A DNA stretch of 64,000 nt from Oreocharis arfaki (Eukaryota > Chordata > Aves > Passeriformes > Paramythiidae), in contig VZRR01011470.1 of NCBI GenBank assembly GCA_013398015.1, forward strand, positions 206,576 through 270,575, in the 5' to 3' direction. Within the stretch, counting starts at the first letter, position 1, and the number at the start of each line of letters is the position of its first letter. The translations under genes and the position numbers were made by a program. Of this stretch, positions 27,041 to 36,828 are shown in pieces. The notes beneath the pieces are model-generated. The model was not told where the DNA came from. It searched no databases and saw only the letters and a list, made by a program, of their open reading frames with translations.

Positions 27041-27838
27041 CCACAGAATCATAAAATTGCAGAAACATTTATGTAGGAAAAGACCTCCAAGACCATTGAG
27101 CCCAACCTTCGACCAGTCACCACCGTGACAGCTAAAGCATAGCGCTAAGTGCCACATCCAGTCACTTCTTGAACACCTCCAGGGATGGTGACTCCACCCC
27201 CTCCCTGGGCAGCCCATTCCAAGGTTTAACAACCCTTTCCATGAAGTCATTCATCCTGATATCCAACCTGAACTTCCCGTGGTGCAGCTTGAGGCCGTGT
27301 CCTCTTGTCTTTTTGTTCATTGCCTGGTATGCCCACTCCCACCTGGCTACAATCTCCTTCCAGGCAGTTGTGGAGAGTGGTAAGGTCCGCCCCTGAGCCT
27401 CCTGTTCTCCAGGCTAAAGGTCTTGGCTCCCTCGACCACTCCCTGTACGACTTGCACTCTAGACCCTTCACCAGCTCTGTTGCCATTCTCTGGACATGCT
27501 CCAGCACCTCAATGTCTTTTTTGTACTGAGGGGCCCAGAACTGGACACAGCACTTGAGGTGTGGCCTCACCAGTGCCTAGCACAGGAGGACGATTTTTTC
27601 TCTAGTCCCACTGATCACACTATTGGTGATAAAGGCTAGGATGCCATCGGCCTTCCTGGCCACCTGGGCACACACTGGCTCATGTTTACCAAGAGTCTCT
27701 AAGGACAGATTCAGGGACCAGCTGCCAACTGGATTTACCTCCACTTACCACAACTCTCTGGATGTGGTCATCTGGTCATCCAGCCATCCAGCCAGTTTTT
27801 TACCCATCAAAGAGTCCATCCATCCAAGCCATGAACAG
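27041..27838 (-). mobile_element. CR1 LINE fragment, internally deleted
   Basis: On the minus strand the CR1 3' end lies at 27041 (CACAGAATCATAAAATTG on the plus strand). It extends through the 3' untranslated region into reverse transcriptase-related coding sequence. A minus-strand frame at 27247-27570 carries RPHLKCCVQFWAPQYKKDIE, a hallmark of the CR1 ORF2 C-terminal part. At about 27700-27715 the sequence jumps over several hundred bases to the block around CTGCCAACTGGATTTACC and continues to the block ending CCAAGCCATGAACAG. The copy therefore has an internal deletion and cannot encode a complete protein. Confidence 0.9.
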
Positions 27839-28013
27839 GAAGTTGGTATAACTCTTATCCCTTCTAGATAAGAGGTAATTTTTGTGCTCTAGGTATAAGC
27901 AGGTCAAGTTTTACATGTACACAGAGGACCTAGAAATGAAATGTTATAAAGAGATGGGATGGACAGAAGAACATACCATTCTTCTACTTGCACTTTCTAG
28001 GCTTCAAAGCCAA

Positions 28014-28018
28014 GTGAT
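28014..28018. repeat. Left target-site duplication GTGAT
   Basis: GTGAT directly precedes the LTR start TGTCATGG and recurs at 30947-30951 directly after the LTR end CATACA. It is repeated again at 29766-29770 in the duplicated block. Confidence 0.85.
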
Positions 28019-28499
28019 TGTCATGGTTTGACACTGGCCCAACACGAGGCACCCAGGAGAGTCGCTCACTCACCCTCCCCTACCACAGCTGGGCAAAAGG
28101 AGGGAAAAGAGGAAAAGGGTTAATGACAGCTTCATGGGTGAGATAAGGAGAGTGGGAGAAATATTTCAAGGGCAAAACAGGCTCAAACTTGATTGCTAAG
28201 TGAAATTTTTTACTAACAGAATCAGAGGAGGGTAATGAGAATAAAATAAGCCCTTAAAACACCTTTCCCAGCCCCTCCCTCCTTCCCACCGACAGTGCAG
28301 GGAGACAGGGCACGGGGGTTTGGTCAATCCATCACTGAGATTCTCTTCTCTGCTCAGGGAGAGGAGCCTTCCCCTGTGAGGCCGTGGGGTCCCTCCCACA
28401 GGACACAGTTCTCCGTGAACTTCCCGGCGTGGCTCCACTCTCCCGAGCAGCAGCCAAACCGCACCTGCTGCAGCGTGAGCCCCTCCCACGGGCACACAG

Positions 28500-28500
28500 N
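28500..28500. other. Assembly join (single N)
   Basis: A single N separates the first LTR start from a repeat of upstream sequence. A one-base N is a placeholder for an unknown or negative-size gap. Confidence 0.95.
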
Positions 28501-30047
28501 ATTCATATCACTATCTCATTTTTTAGTTAGTGACACCAGGTCAGACAGCAATGCCCTAAAATATCTCTAAAAAACCAACCAAACAAACAAAACCACACCT
28601 TCATAAGCAAATAGTTCAAAGCACTTTTAGCAATCAATAAAAATAAGACTTCAAGTATGTGTCAGAGAAAGGTAGTTCTTGGTATTAGCTTTTTCTTTTT
28701 GCAAAGTCCCTAAGCTTTCATGTATTTAGAAAAAGATCCCAAACGACAAAAAAATAAACATTAAACTCTACCCTGCAAATTTCACTACTAAACCACAGAA
28801 TCATAAAATTGCAGAAACATTTATGTAGGAAAAGACCTCCAAGACCATTGAGCCCAACCTTCGACCAGTCACCACCGTGACAGCTAAAGCATAGCGCTAA
28901 GTGCCACATCCAGTCACTTCTTGAACACCTCCAGGGATGGTGACTCCACCCCCTCCCTGGGCAGCCCATTCCAACGTTTAACAACCCTTTCCATGAAGTC
29001 ATTCATCCTGATATCCAACCTGAACTTCCCGTGGTGCAGCTTGAGGCCGTGTCCTCTTGTCTTTTTGTTCATTGCCTGGTATGCCCACTCCCACCTGGCT
29101 ACAATCTCCTTCCAGGCAGTTGTGGAGAGTGGTAAGGTCCGCCCCTGAGCCTCCTGTTCTCCAGGCTAAAGGTCTTGGCTCCCTCGACCACTCCCTGTAC
29201 GACTTGCACTCTAGACCCTTCACCAGCTCTGTTGCCATTCTCTGGACATGCTCCAGCACCTCAATGTCTTTTTTGTACTGAGGGGCCCAGAACTGGACAC
29301 AGCACTTGAGGTGTGGCCTCACCAGTGCCTAGCACAGGAGGACGATTTTTTCTCTAGTCCCACTGATCACACTATTGGTGATAAAGGCTAGGATGCCATC
29401 GGCCTTCCTGGCCACCTGAGCACACACTGGCTCATGTTTACCAAGAGTCTCTAAGGACAGATTCAGGGACCAGCTGCCAACTGGATTTACCTCCACTTAC
29501 CACAACTCTCTGGATGTGGTCATCTGGTCATCCAGCCATCCAGCCAGTTTTTTACCCATCAAAGAGTCCATCCATCCAAGCCATGAACAGGAAGTTGGTA
29601 TAACTCTTATCCCTTCTAGATAAGAGGTAATTTTTGTGCTCTAGGTATAAGCAGGTCAAGTTTTACATGTACACAGAGGACCTAGAAATGAAATGTTATA
29701 AAGAGATGGGATGGACAGAAGAACATACCATTCTTCTACTTGCACTTTCTAGGCTTCAAAGCCAAGTGATTGTCATGGTTTGACACTGGCCCAACACGAG
29801 GCACCCAGGAGAGTCGCTCACTCACCCTCCCCTACCACAGCTGGGCAAAAGGAGGGAAAAGAGGAAAAGGGTTAATGACAGCTTCATGGGTGAGATAAGG
29901 AGAGTGGGAGAAATATTTCAAGGGCAAAACAGGCTCAAACTTGATTGCTAAGTGAAATTTTTTACTAACAGAATCAGAGGAGGGTAATGAGAATAAAATA
30001 AGCCCTTAAAACACCTTTCCCAGCCCCTCCCTCCTTCCCACCGACAG
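28501..30047. repeat. Near-identical duplicate of 26749-28295, bounded by Ns
   Basis: The block begins immediately after the N at 28500 and ends immediately before the N at 30048. It repeats the left flank, a whole CR1 fragment (28793-29590, minus strand) and the LTR start (29771-30047), including the GTGAT target site at 29766-29770. Only two substitutions were seen against the source copy over 1,547 bp. One, G27667 to A29419, turns a tryptophan codon into a stop in one plus-strand frame, which has no consequence in non-coding DNA. Divergence at this level fits two alleles of one locus better than an old duplication. Confidence 0.9.
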
Positions 30048-30048
30048 N
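30048..30048. other. Assembly join (single N)
   Basis: A single N lies directly against the first base of the 40-bp tandem array, so the array's true left edge and copy number are unknown. Confidence 0.95.
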
Positions 30049-30558
30049 GTGGATCTCTGCATCCCCCGTGGATCCCCATGGGCTGCGGGTGGATCTCTGC
30101 ATCCCCCGTGGATCCCCATGGGCTGCGGGTGGATCTCTGCATCCCCCGTGGATCCCCATGGGCTGCGGGTGGATCTCTGCATCCCCCGTGGATCCCCATG
30201 GGCTGCGGGTGGATCTCTGCATCCCCCGTGGATCCCCATGGGCTGCGGGTGGATCTCTGCATCCCCCGTGGATCCCCATGGGCTGCGGGTGGATCTCTGC
30301 ATCCCCCGTGGATCCCCATGGGCTGCGGGTGGATCTCTGCATCCCCCGTGGATCCCCATGGGCTGCGGGTGGATCTCTGCATCCCCCGTGGATCCCCATG
30401 GGCTGCGGGTGGATCTCTGCATCCCCCGTGGATCCCCATGGGCTGCGGGTGGATCTCTGCATCCCCCGTGGATCCCCATGGGCTGCGGGTGGATCTCTGC
30501 ATCCCCCGTGGATCCCCATGGGCTGCGGGTGGATCTCTGCATCCCCCGTGGATCCCCA
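30049..30558. repeat. Minisatellite, 40-bp unit, twelve exact copies plus partials
   Basis: Units starting ATCCCCCGTGGATCCC repeat with a 40-bp period. Twelve complete units (30061-30540) appear identical by eye. Twelve bases precede them and a diverging part-copy follows at 30541. Each unit contains the six-base palindromes GGATCC and CCATGG. Because 40 is not a multiple of three, three units (120 bp) encode a 40-residue cycle that is the same in every frame of a strand. No stop occurs on either strand. That explains open frames of about 180-300 codons in several frames on both strands; none is a gene. The array is an expanded module inside the LTR. Confidence 0.95.
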
Positions 30559-30946
30559 GGGGCTGCAGGGGCACAGCTGCTTCACCATGGGCTGCACCAC
30601 GGCCTGCAGAGGAACCTCGGCTCCGGCGCCTCGAGCACCTCCTGCCCCTCCTTCTCCACTGACCTTGGTGTCACCATGTTGTTGCCCCCACATGTTCTCC
30701 CCTCCTCCTCTTCTCTCACTAGAATCCAGAACCGGTGACTTTGTTTTGATTTTCTTCTCAAATATGTCATCACAGAGGCGTTACCAGCCTCTCTCATTGG
30801 CCCAGTTCTGGCCAGCAGCGTGTCCATCTTCAGAGCCATCGGCCATTGGCTCTGCTGGAGATGGTGGAAGCTTCCAGCAGCCTCTCACAGGAGCCAGCCG
30901 TGTGGCCCCCCTGCTGCCCAAAACCAGGCCATGCCAAATCCATACA

Positions 30947-30951
30947 GTGAT
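30947..30951. repeat. Right target-site duplication GTGAT
   Basis: This matches 28014-28018 and directly follows the LTR 3' end. Confidence 0.85.
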
Positions 30952-32002
30952 GGATACCTTGCACCCACTTACTGGTGTCTGACATTCACATCACCTCTGA
31001 ATCTGTTCCAGAGCATGAGATCAGGGCACTGACTAACAAACCCAGGACACATCACCTCTTTAAAGTTTTCACTAATCGTTGTACTCCATTTGTCTCTGAA
31101 TGGACCTACTTTGAACACTCAAATCTCCTTTGTCCCAGTTTTGTGGGGGTAAGTTTTCACTTTCAGCTCCCTCGTAAATTCTTTGTTCCCAGGCCTGTAA
31201 TCTCTCACTTGAACCAAAGTGTCTTCTTTGTTCACTCATGCTCCTGTGACAGCCATGGACACTCTGCTTTTCTGGCTGACAGCCACAAAGCTTGCAAGAC
31301 TTAAGTACAGCTCTGGTAATTTTTGTTCTTGTCGTTTTCTTCATCTTTCTAGCAATTTAATATACTTATGACAAACCTGAGGCAATTCATTCTTGCTTCC
31401 CTCCTGTCTGCCAAAAGTAAGCTTTTTGGTTTCTCACATAAAAATGTATGTACTTGAGATAACTTCTGAAAATTCTTCTTCAAACACATAAAACTGATCA
31501 GCACAACACTGACTACGGAAGATAATAAGGAGGACCAGCAGCTTCTCTGTGTTGCAGTACTGCGTGTACCCTAAATCGAGAAGGCACACTACTGAACATA
31601 GCAGGAGCTTAGAATGTCTGGGGTTTCACACTATATGCAAGGTCTGGAGCCTGTGTTTATTCTCCTTACTTATGTATTTACATCAATTACCCTTAGCTCA
31701 AAATTGTAGCCGACTCTGTAAATGCATAATGTCTCAGAGTATCTGCAACACCCAATTATTCTTCAACTCTTTTAACAAAATTCAGGTTGGTTTGTTCATT
31801 TGTTTTATTTTGGAAAAAAAGCAGCAGAGAGACAATCAGTTAAGTTTCATCACACATTTCTTCTGTTCTCATTTGTTGTATGCACACACCAGAGATTGGT
31901 GGTGAAATAGCAGTAAAGTCCTTTTTCGTTTTTAAAGGCTATCTCTTCTTCCAGTCTTAGTCTTGGCCATGTTCTTTTATTCTTCCTTGGGTTTTGCTTT
32001 TT
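30952..32002. other. Unclassified non-coding DNA
   Basis: About 1 kb without a recognised element. Open frames of up to 118 codons lack protein character. Confidence 0.5.
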
Positions 32003-32116
32003 TTTTCCTCAGAAACAGTGTTTTCCTGTGTTTTCAGCTTTAAAAAAAAAAAAAATCTAAAAAAATCCTCACTATTAAAATTTGAAGCACACCTATTCGA
32101 AACAAAATCAAAGAAG
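32003..32116. repeat. 114-bp duplicate, copy A, ending at an N
   Basis: The segment from TTTTCCTCAG to ATCAAAGAAG is repeated at 32118-32230 with a few differences in the first 35 bp and near-identity after that. Copy A ends right against the N at 32117. Confidence 0.9.
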
Positions 32117-32117
32117 N
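32117..32117. other. Assembly join (single N)
   Basis: A single N between two copies of the same roughly 114-bp sequence, as expected where overlapping contig ends were not merged. Confidence 0.95.
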
Positions 32118-32230
32118 TTTTCCTACGAACAGTGTTTTTCTGTGTTTTTAGCTTTAAAAAAAAAAAAAATCTAAAAAAATCCTCACTATTAAAATTTGAA
32201 GCACACCTATTCGAAACAAAATCAAAGAAG
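32118..32230. repeat. 114-bp duplicate, copy B
   Basis: Copy B begins right after the N and differs from copy A mainly in its first bases (TTTTCCTACG against TTTTCCTCAG, and CTGTGTTTTTAG against CTGTGTTTTCAG). It then runs on into single-copy sequence. Confidence 0.9.
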
Positions 32231-32358
32231 CAAATTGGCCAGAAGAGTTTTTCTCAGTCTGTGGTACTTGGACAGGGGGAACCATTACAGCTGCTTTCCA
32301 AAATATCTCTTCTCCTCATGTTCCATGACCACTCCCCAACTTAAGATATCTGGACTTT

Positions 32359-32363
32359 CCCAT
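32359..32363. repeat. Target-site duplication CCCAT (left)
   Basis: CCCAT directly precedes TGTCCTGG at 32364 and recurs at 32704-32708 directly after CCAAGACA. Confidence 0.8.
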
Positions 32364-32703
32364 TGTCCTGGGTCGCAGTATATTCTATTACCATTTTCAT
32401 GGGCTGTGAAACCAGGTGGGGCAGTGTTTCTTTGCCTCCTCCCTCCAGACTATCTCCTGTTAATGGGAGCATTTGTGCCTTGCAAAGGACTCATAGATAA
32501 GGGGCTCTGGACTATCTCCTGTTAATGGGCCCATCAGTGCCTCACCACCCCATTGTGAGATGCTCCNTGTTTTCTCATATCCTTGCTTGAAAGCCCCTTA
32601 ATTTCAAAATTATAATTACCTGGAGGGAAGGGGGTTGCATTTCCCATTTCAAAGGGGGTTTCTGCCTCCCTTAAACAGACACCTGTCTTTCAAACCAAGA
32701 CAC
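32364..32703 (-). mobile_element. Solo ERV LTR with 5-bp target-site duplication, gap inside
   Basis: The element has TG...CA ends with short inverted termini (TGTCCTGG on the left, CCAAGACA on the right) and identical CCAT-type pentamers, CCCAT, on both sides. Its minus-strand start, TGTCTTGGTTTGAAAGACAG, matches what I recall of ERVL-type LTRs common in songbirds, so I orient it on the minus strand. A 20-bp direct repeat (GACTATCTCCTGTTAATGGG) occurs at 32448-32467 and 32510-32529. The N at 32567 lies inside, so the assembled length of 340 bp is likely shorter than the real element, and an internal viral region cannot be excluded. Confidence 0.75.
32567..32567. other. Assembly join (single N) inside an LTR
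   Basis: This single N splits the solo LTR at 32364-32703. The sequence on its two sides is not duplicated, so an unknown length may be missing. Confidence 0.95.
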
Positions 32704-34552
32704 CCATGCACACAAAACAAATATAGCGAGAGCAAGGTATAAGTGAGGACCACACACTGTTTCGTGTTTTCATTTGGTTATCAAAAGAAAGTATTTTGCA
32801 AAAACTCAGCTGGATATACCCAGACTAGCATTTTTAAGGTGAGGAAAGAGGAGAGAGAATACATTCAAAAAATTAGTGAGTCTTTGGCTGGAAAAAAAAT
32901 TAATTGGCTACTGAAAACCTAAAGTCAGAGGAGGATGAAAAAGAGGGAAACTCTGTAAAAGCACATTCTTTCTCTAAAAATCCAGTATGACAGACAAACT
33001 CTTTAAACATTTAAGAGTTATGTTCAGCAAGTTAAAATGCAGGTAAAACACTCTGAGAAGTCCTCTGGATCATTGTTCTGTGTGACCTAGGCTCAAATCT
33101 CTTCACAGAGAGTAAGTAGCAGCAACATGAGTAATTTGAAAGTGTAAAAGAATGGAGAAGGAGGACATGCAGACACTTCACTTTTGGTACCAAGAGATGT
33201 ACTCATAAATCATTTCTGCTTTACAAATGTTGTTCATACCTAGACCAAAACAGGTTGCCAAAACTTGGTCCTTGTTAGCTTTACCTTCCACTTACCCAAG
33301 TTTTCAGTTCATATTCATTACAGACAGCTCTTTAAGAAAAACAAATCTGCTGTCTTGTTCTGGCCTTTGATTTTTGCTGTCACAAGCATAATTTGCACAT
33401 TTACCAGGTCACCTAACCTGTACCTGTGCTTGTCACACCCTTGTGTTCTAATAATCTGTTTCCTTTTTCCTCAAATGGTTTACAGACCAAGCCCCCAAAA
33501 TCCCTTTATCTCTCCTGACATCTCTCTTCTGGCTGAAATTTGACTCTTTTCCTGTTTTCTGAAAAGCATGAGTAGTAGAGGGTTCTTCCTCTCCCCACCC
33601 ACTTTTAGTGATTTCTTTGCTCACCTCCTGACACACAGCTCATTAGCCTGTGGTGTATGCCCAATTTCCGCACTGGTAGGCTGTCACAGAAGGAAACGAA
33701 TAGTTACTTCCAAAGAGCAGATACTCCTCATTTTCTGCCTTTTATAAAATTGTAACCTCAGTCATGGTCATTGTCATAAGACTTAGACTCACTCTCAGTT
33801 ATGCTAACAATGATGTTAAGCTGATATTAACTTAGTTAGTGGTGCACATTTTCTGTCTGTTGTCATATTTTTCAAACACTGCAGAAACCACTCTCTTGCT
33901 CAAAGTTAGGCACATGCTGCAAATGACAACATAAGTGCTTGAGCATATTACATCCTCAGTGGCAAACCTGAACCAGATATTTCAAGGTCGAGTTGCTAGA
34001 GAACACGCACCATATATCAAAGAGCCCATGTTCCACAAAGCTTGACCCAGGAGCACCTGCAGATAAGGCACCTATCAAAAAGATGATCTGGTTCTGTACT
34101 CGCATCACTTGGGATGAGAGAAAAAATCTTGTAGAGTGTTTCAGCTTGGACTCTCTTAGTTGCTTTATCGCATGAGTTGCTGTATTTAGCCTGGTAAATA
34201 CTTTTAGGCAATATGTTCCCAGAGATCTTTTAGGTTTGTCCAGTGTCTTGCAGATGTCTATGGCAAGCACAAAAACACAATGTAGGCAAAATTCAGGTGG
34301 GAGATACTGGCACATGCAGGATGAGAAAAACAAACTTGAAACAAAATGTGCGAGAGAGCTATGTCCAGGAGTAGAGTTGAATTTGGTAAACATAAATACA
34401 TGATAGTCTTAAGACTACAGAGAGGCTGAGATGAACAAAACTACAAAGAGCAGAGAGAGAAACCATAAGGTCATATACGCCAGATTTTTATTGTATTATT
34501 TTATTGTGATTGCTCAAATACTCCTCTGAAAACACAAATAAACACCTTTCAG
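32704..34552. other. Unclassified non-coding DNA
   Basis: The first five bases are the right CCCAT target-site duplication. The rest contains no recognised transposon or gene. A minus-strand open frame of 145 codons (33956-34393) has no signal, domain or low-complexity feature I can identify and is treated as chance. Confidence 0.45.
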
Positions 34553-34783
34553 AGCCCAAATTCTACTGAAAAGGTGGTCGACAAACCAGCATCAAAGTTC
34601 TGGGATCACCATTCCACCACGGCCACGAATCTATTAAAATGGACCTGCACGTATGGAATGGTCTACTTTATAGGTTGTGCTATGGATGCAGTTTTGCTGG
34701 TGCACTTGAAAGCTGTAAATGAACACTACAACACCAAAAGCAAACATATCAAAAGATATGCCCCAGATGAAAATTCTCAGTAA
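34553..34783 (+). other. Unidentified coding-like segment, possible terminal exon
   Basis: A plus-strand frame stays open from upstream of a splice-acceptor-like ACCTTTCAG (ending 34552) to TAA at 34781-34783. From the putative acceptor it would encode about 76 residues. It contains one hydrophobic stretch of roughly 24 residues (within WTCTYGMVYFIGCAMDAVLL), followed by a basic, polar tail ending in DENSQ, as in a small single-pass membrane protein. Codon use looks coding-like (GTC GAC, TTC TGG, ACC ACG GCC). I do not recognise the protein, there is no adjoining exon that I can support, and no polyadenylation signal stands out. Chance is a serious alternative. Confidence 0.2.
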
Positions 34784-36034
34784 CTGTAGAGCTAGATTAG
34801 AAAATAAGTGGCAGGTAACAGAAGAAGAAAACCCGAGGAGAAAATAGACATCATGCTATCTTCTCCAAAAGGGAGACTGGTGATTCACAAGTGGACTTAG
34901 TAGAAACAGCCTCTTGCATCTGCACATCACTACTTGTTCATGGTGAGGGGCATAGAGCTTCGTTAAAAGAAAGTGCCTCTTTCCCTTGAGCCTCTGCTAA
35001 TACGGTTCTAGTCATCTAGATAGAAGTGAAAGGGAGCAGATGCACAAGTCATCTTCAGGGATGGGTGGATAACTAAACAAAGAACAGATTTAATCTAGGG
35101 CAAAATTCAGAAGTAGATTTGTTAAGCCCTACCTGTCAAAAATTAGTAAATATATTTAGCTGAGTCAGAGTTTATTTGATATATTCCTGGAGACAGAAAC
35201 AGTAAAGGATCTCAGAAAAGAAGGGTGGAAGATCCTACAAATCTAATATCGAACTACTATCTTTAAAGGAAAGTTTCTTCAACCTGTAGTTCTTTGTGCT
35301 TCTCTACGACCAGTGCCTTCACAGCTAAATTTGATCCCCTTAATGAGGTGCTACTTACGTGGGTTAAACTTAGCTGTATAGGATAATTATATAACCAGAA
35401 GCTTGTTTTATGTCAGAAAAAGGACAAATTCAAGTAGTGTCTGTAAATGCTCACCACTCTTGTGCAGAACTACAATGTGCAACTGAATGTTAAAATAAAA
35501 CAAGAGTCGAAGTGCAATACAGTTGTGTCCTAGATCTTCATGAAGTGCGGAACTGTTTATACATATGAACAGGTGCAAGAATACGAATAGTTTGATGGGA
35601 CTTTCATCCTCTTCATAGAGGAAATGCTGGAGAAGCACCAAAACAGCATGAAAACTCGATGACCTATTTTTAAAACACTCTAAATAAACTAAATTAATAA
35701 ATGGGAATGAACTGAGTTAGAGTTTCCAGCTCTCTTGCTTTCTTCTGATGTACTGGTATACTCCATAAGCTGGAAAGGGCTTATACAGCTTTGGCATTGA
35801 ATCTTCCTTACTTTGTCTCCCAGAGTTTGATGACAGGTATATTGACTGCAAGGTTCTCTTTTAACAGAAGTTCAACACTCCTGGTATATTTCAGCTACTT
35901 AGACACTTCACATACACGGAATATGAATGTTTTCATGTAATCATATATTTATAAAAAAAAACTCTAGGTACTTTAATTGATGACAGGAAAAAGAAAGCTG
36001 AAATTTCCTTCAATTCTTGAATAAACCGACGATG
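34784..36034. other. Unclassified non-coding DNA
   Basis: Nothing recognised in 1.25 kb of AT-rich sequence. Confidence 0.5.
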
Positions 36035-36828
36035 GCCGGTACCTCAGAGGGTTGTGTGGCCCTTCAGAGGGACCTTTAGTTGGAGAGGTGAACCTTCTGA
36101 AATCCAACAAGGGCAAATGCAGGGTTCTGCACCTGGAGAGGAACCTTGGGCACTGGTACAGGCTGGCAGTGGCCAGCTGGAGACCAGCAGAAAGACCTGG
36201 GGGTCCATGGGCAAACAGTGTGTCCTTGGAGACAAGCAGGCTCATGGTATCCTGGGCTGCATTCGGAAATACTTGCCAGCAGGGCAGGGGAGGTAATCCT
36301 GTCCCTCTACTTGGCCCTGGGGAGGCCTCACCTGGAGTGCTGTGTCCATTTTTGGGCTCCTCAGCACAAGAGAGACATGGAGGTTCTGGAGTGTGTCCAG
36401 CAGGGACTTACTAAGTTGATCAAGAGTCTGGAGCATCTCTCTAGTGAGGAAAGATGTTCAGCCTGGAGAAGAGACAGCTGAGAAGGGACCTCATCAATGT
36501 CTGAGTATCTGAAGAGAGGGTGCCAAGAGGACGGAGCCAGGCTCTGCTTAGTGTTGCCCAACAACAGGACAAGAGTCAATGGGCAGAAATTGATGTACTA
36601 AAGTTCCACCTGAACATGAGGAAGAAATTTACTGTGAGAACTTCTTTACTGAGCACTGGAACAGATTTCTCAGAAAGGCTGTGGAGTCTCTCTCACCGGA
36701 GATATTCAAGAACCACCTGGATACAATCTTGTGCCGCGTGCTCTAGGAGGGTCCTGACGGACTGGATGGTTGGGTCACGTGACTCACTGTGGTCTCTTCC
36801 AACCTGACTGATTCTGTGATTCTGTGAA
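36035..36828 (+). mobile_element. CR1 LINE 3' fragment
   Basis: This plus-strand CR1 copy runs from the block GGGTTGTGTGGCCCTTCAGA through the coding region for the C-terminal part of ORF2. Residues such as RPHLECCVHFWAPQHKRDME appear in the frame at 36146-36481. It finishes with the tail ATTCTGTGATTCTGTG at 36811-36826. A run of 111 codons remains open, but there is no start to the ORF and frameshifts follow, so it is not functional. Confidence 0.9.

Larger units (their letters stand above)
26749..28295. repeat. Source copy of a 1,547-bp near-identical duplication
   Basis: This interval matches 28501-30047 at a constant offset of 1,752 bp. I found two substitutions by eye, G27223 to C28975 and G27667 to A29419. 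It contains flanking DNA, a minus-strand CR1 and the first 277 bp of an LTR. The right end (CCGACAG) stops at the same base where the second copy meets an N. See the finding on false duplication. Confidence 0.9.
28019..30946 (+). mobile_element. ERV LTR with 5-bp target-site duplication, containing assembly joins and a minisatellite
   Basis: The element begins TGTCATGGTTTGACAC at 28019 and ends AAATCCATACA at 30946, with TG...CA ends and GTGAT on both sides. The LTR sequence proper is 28019-28499 plus 30049-30946. The piece between (28501-30047) is a second copy of the left flank, CR1 and LTR start, placed there by the assembly. The 3' part (30559-30946) has the same modules as the LTR at 6968-8026, including GGCATTGGCTCTG-like and AAGCTTCCAG segments. 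A 5-bp duplication is typical of ERVL-like (class III) integration but also of some other classes. No viral coding sequence is attached. The 40-bp array at 30049-30558 replaces what is a short module of CCATGGGCTGC type in the 7-kb copy. Confidence 0.85.

Noticed and set aside
27247..27570. 107-codon frame that looks like a conserved protein, repeated at 28999-29322
   Set aside because: It is the C-terminal part of CR1 ORF2 without catalytic motifs, and the second copy is part of the duplicated block.
30049..30558. CRISPR-like array
   Set aside because: There are no unique spacers; the units are head-to-tail identical and the genome is a vertebrate's.
28019..30946. A full provirus between two LTRs at 28.0 and 29.8-30.9 kb
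   Set aside because: The second LTR start at 29771 is part of the duplicated block and has the same left flank as the first. No viral coding sequence lies between them.
30006..30982. Several overlapping open frames of 178-304 codons on both strands, looking like a proline- and glycine-rich repeat protein
   Set aside because: They follow from a stop-free 40-bp tandem repeat, which is open in every frame of both strands, and the repeat lies in an LTR.
33956..34393. 145-codon open frame on the minus strand
   Set aside because: No recognisable domain, signal peptide or coding-like composition; length alone is not enough in AT-rich DNA.
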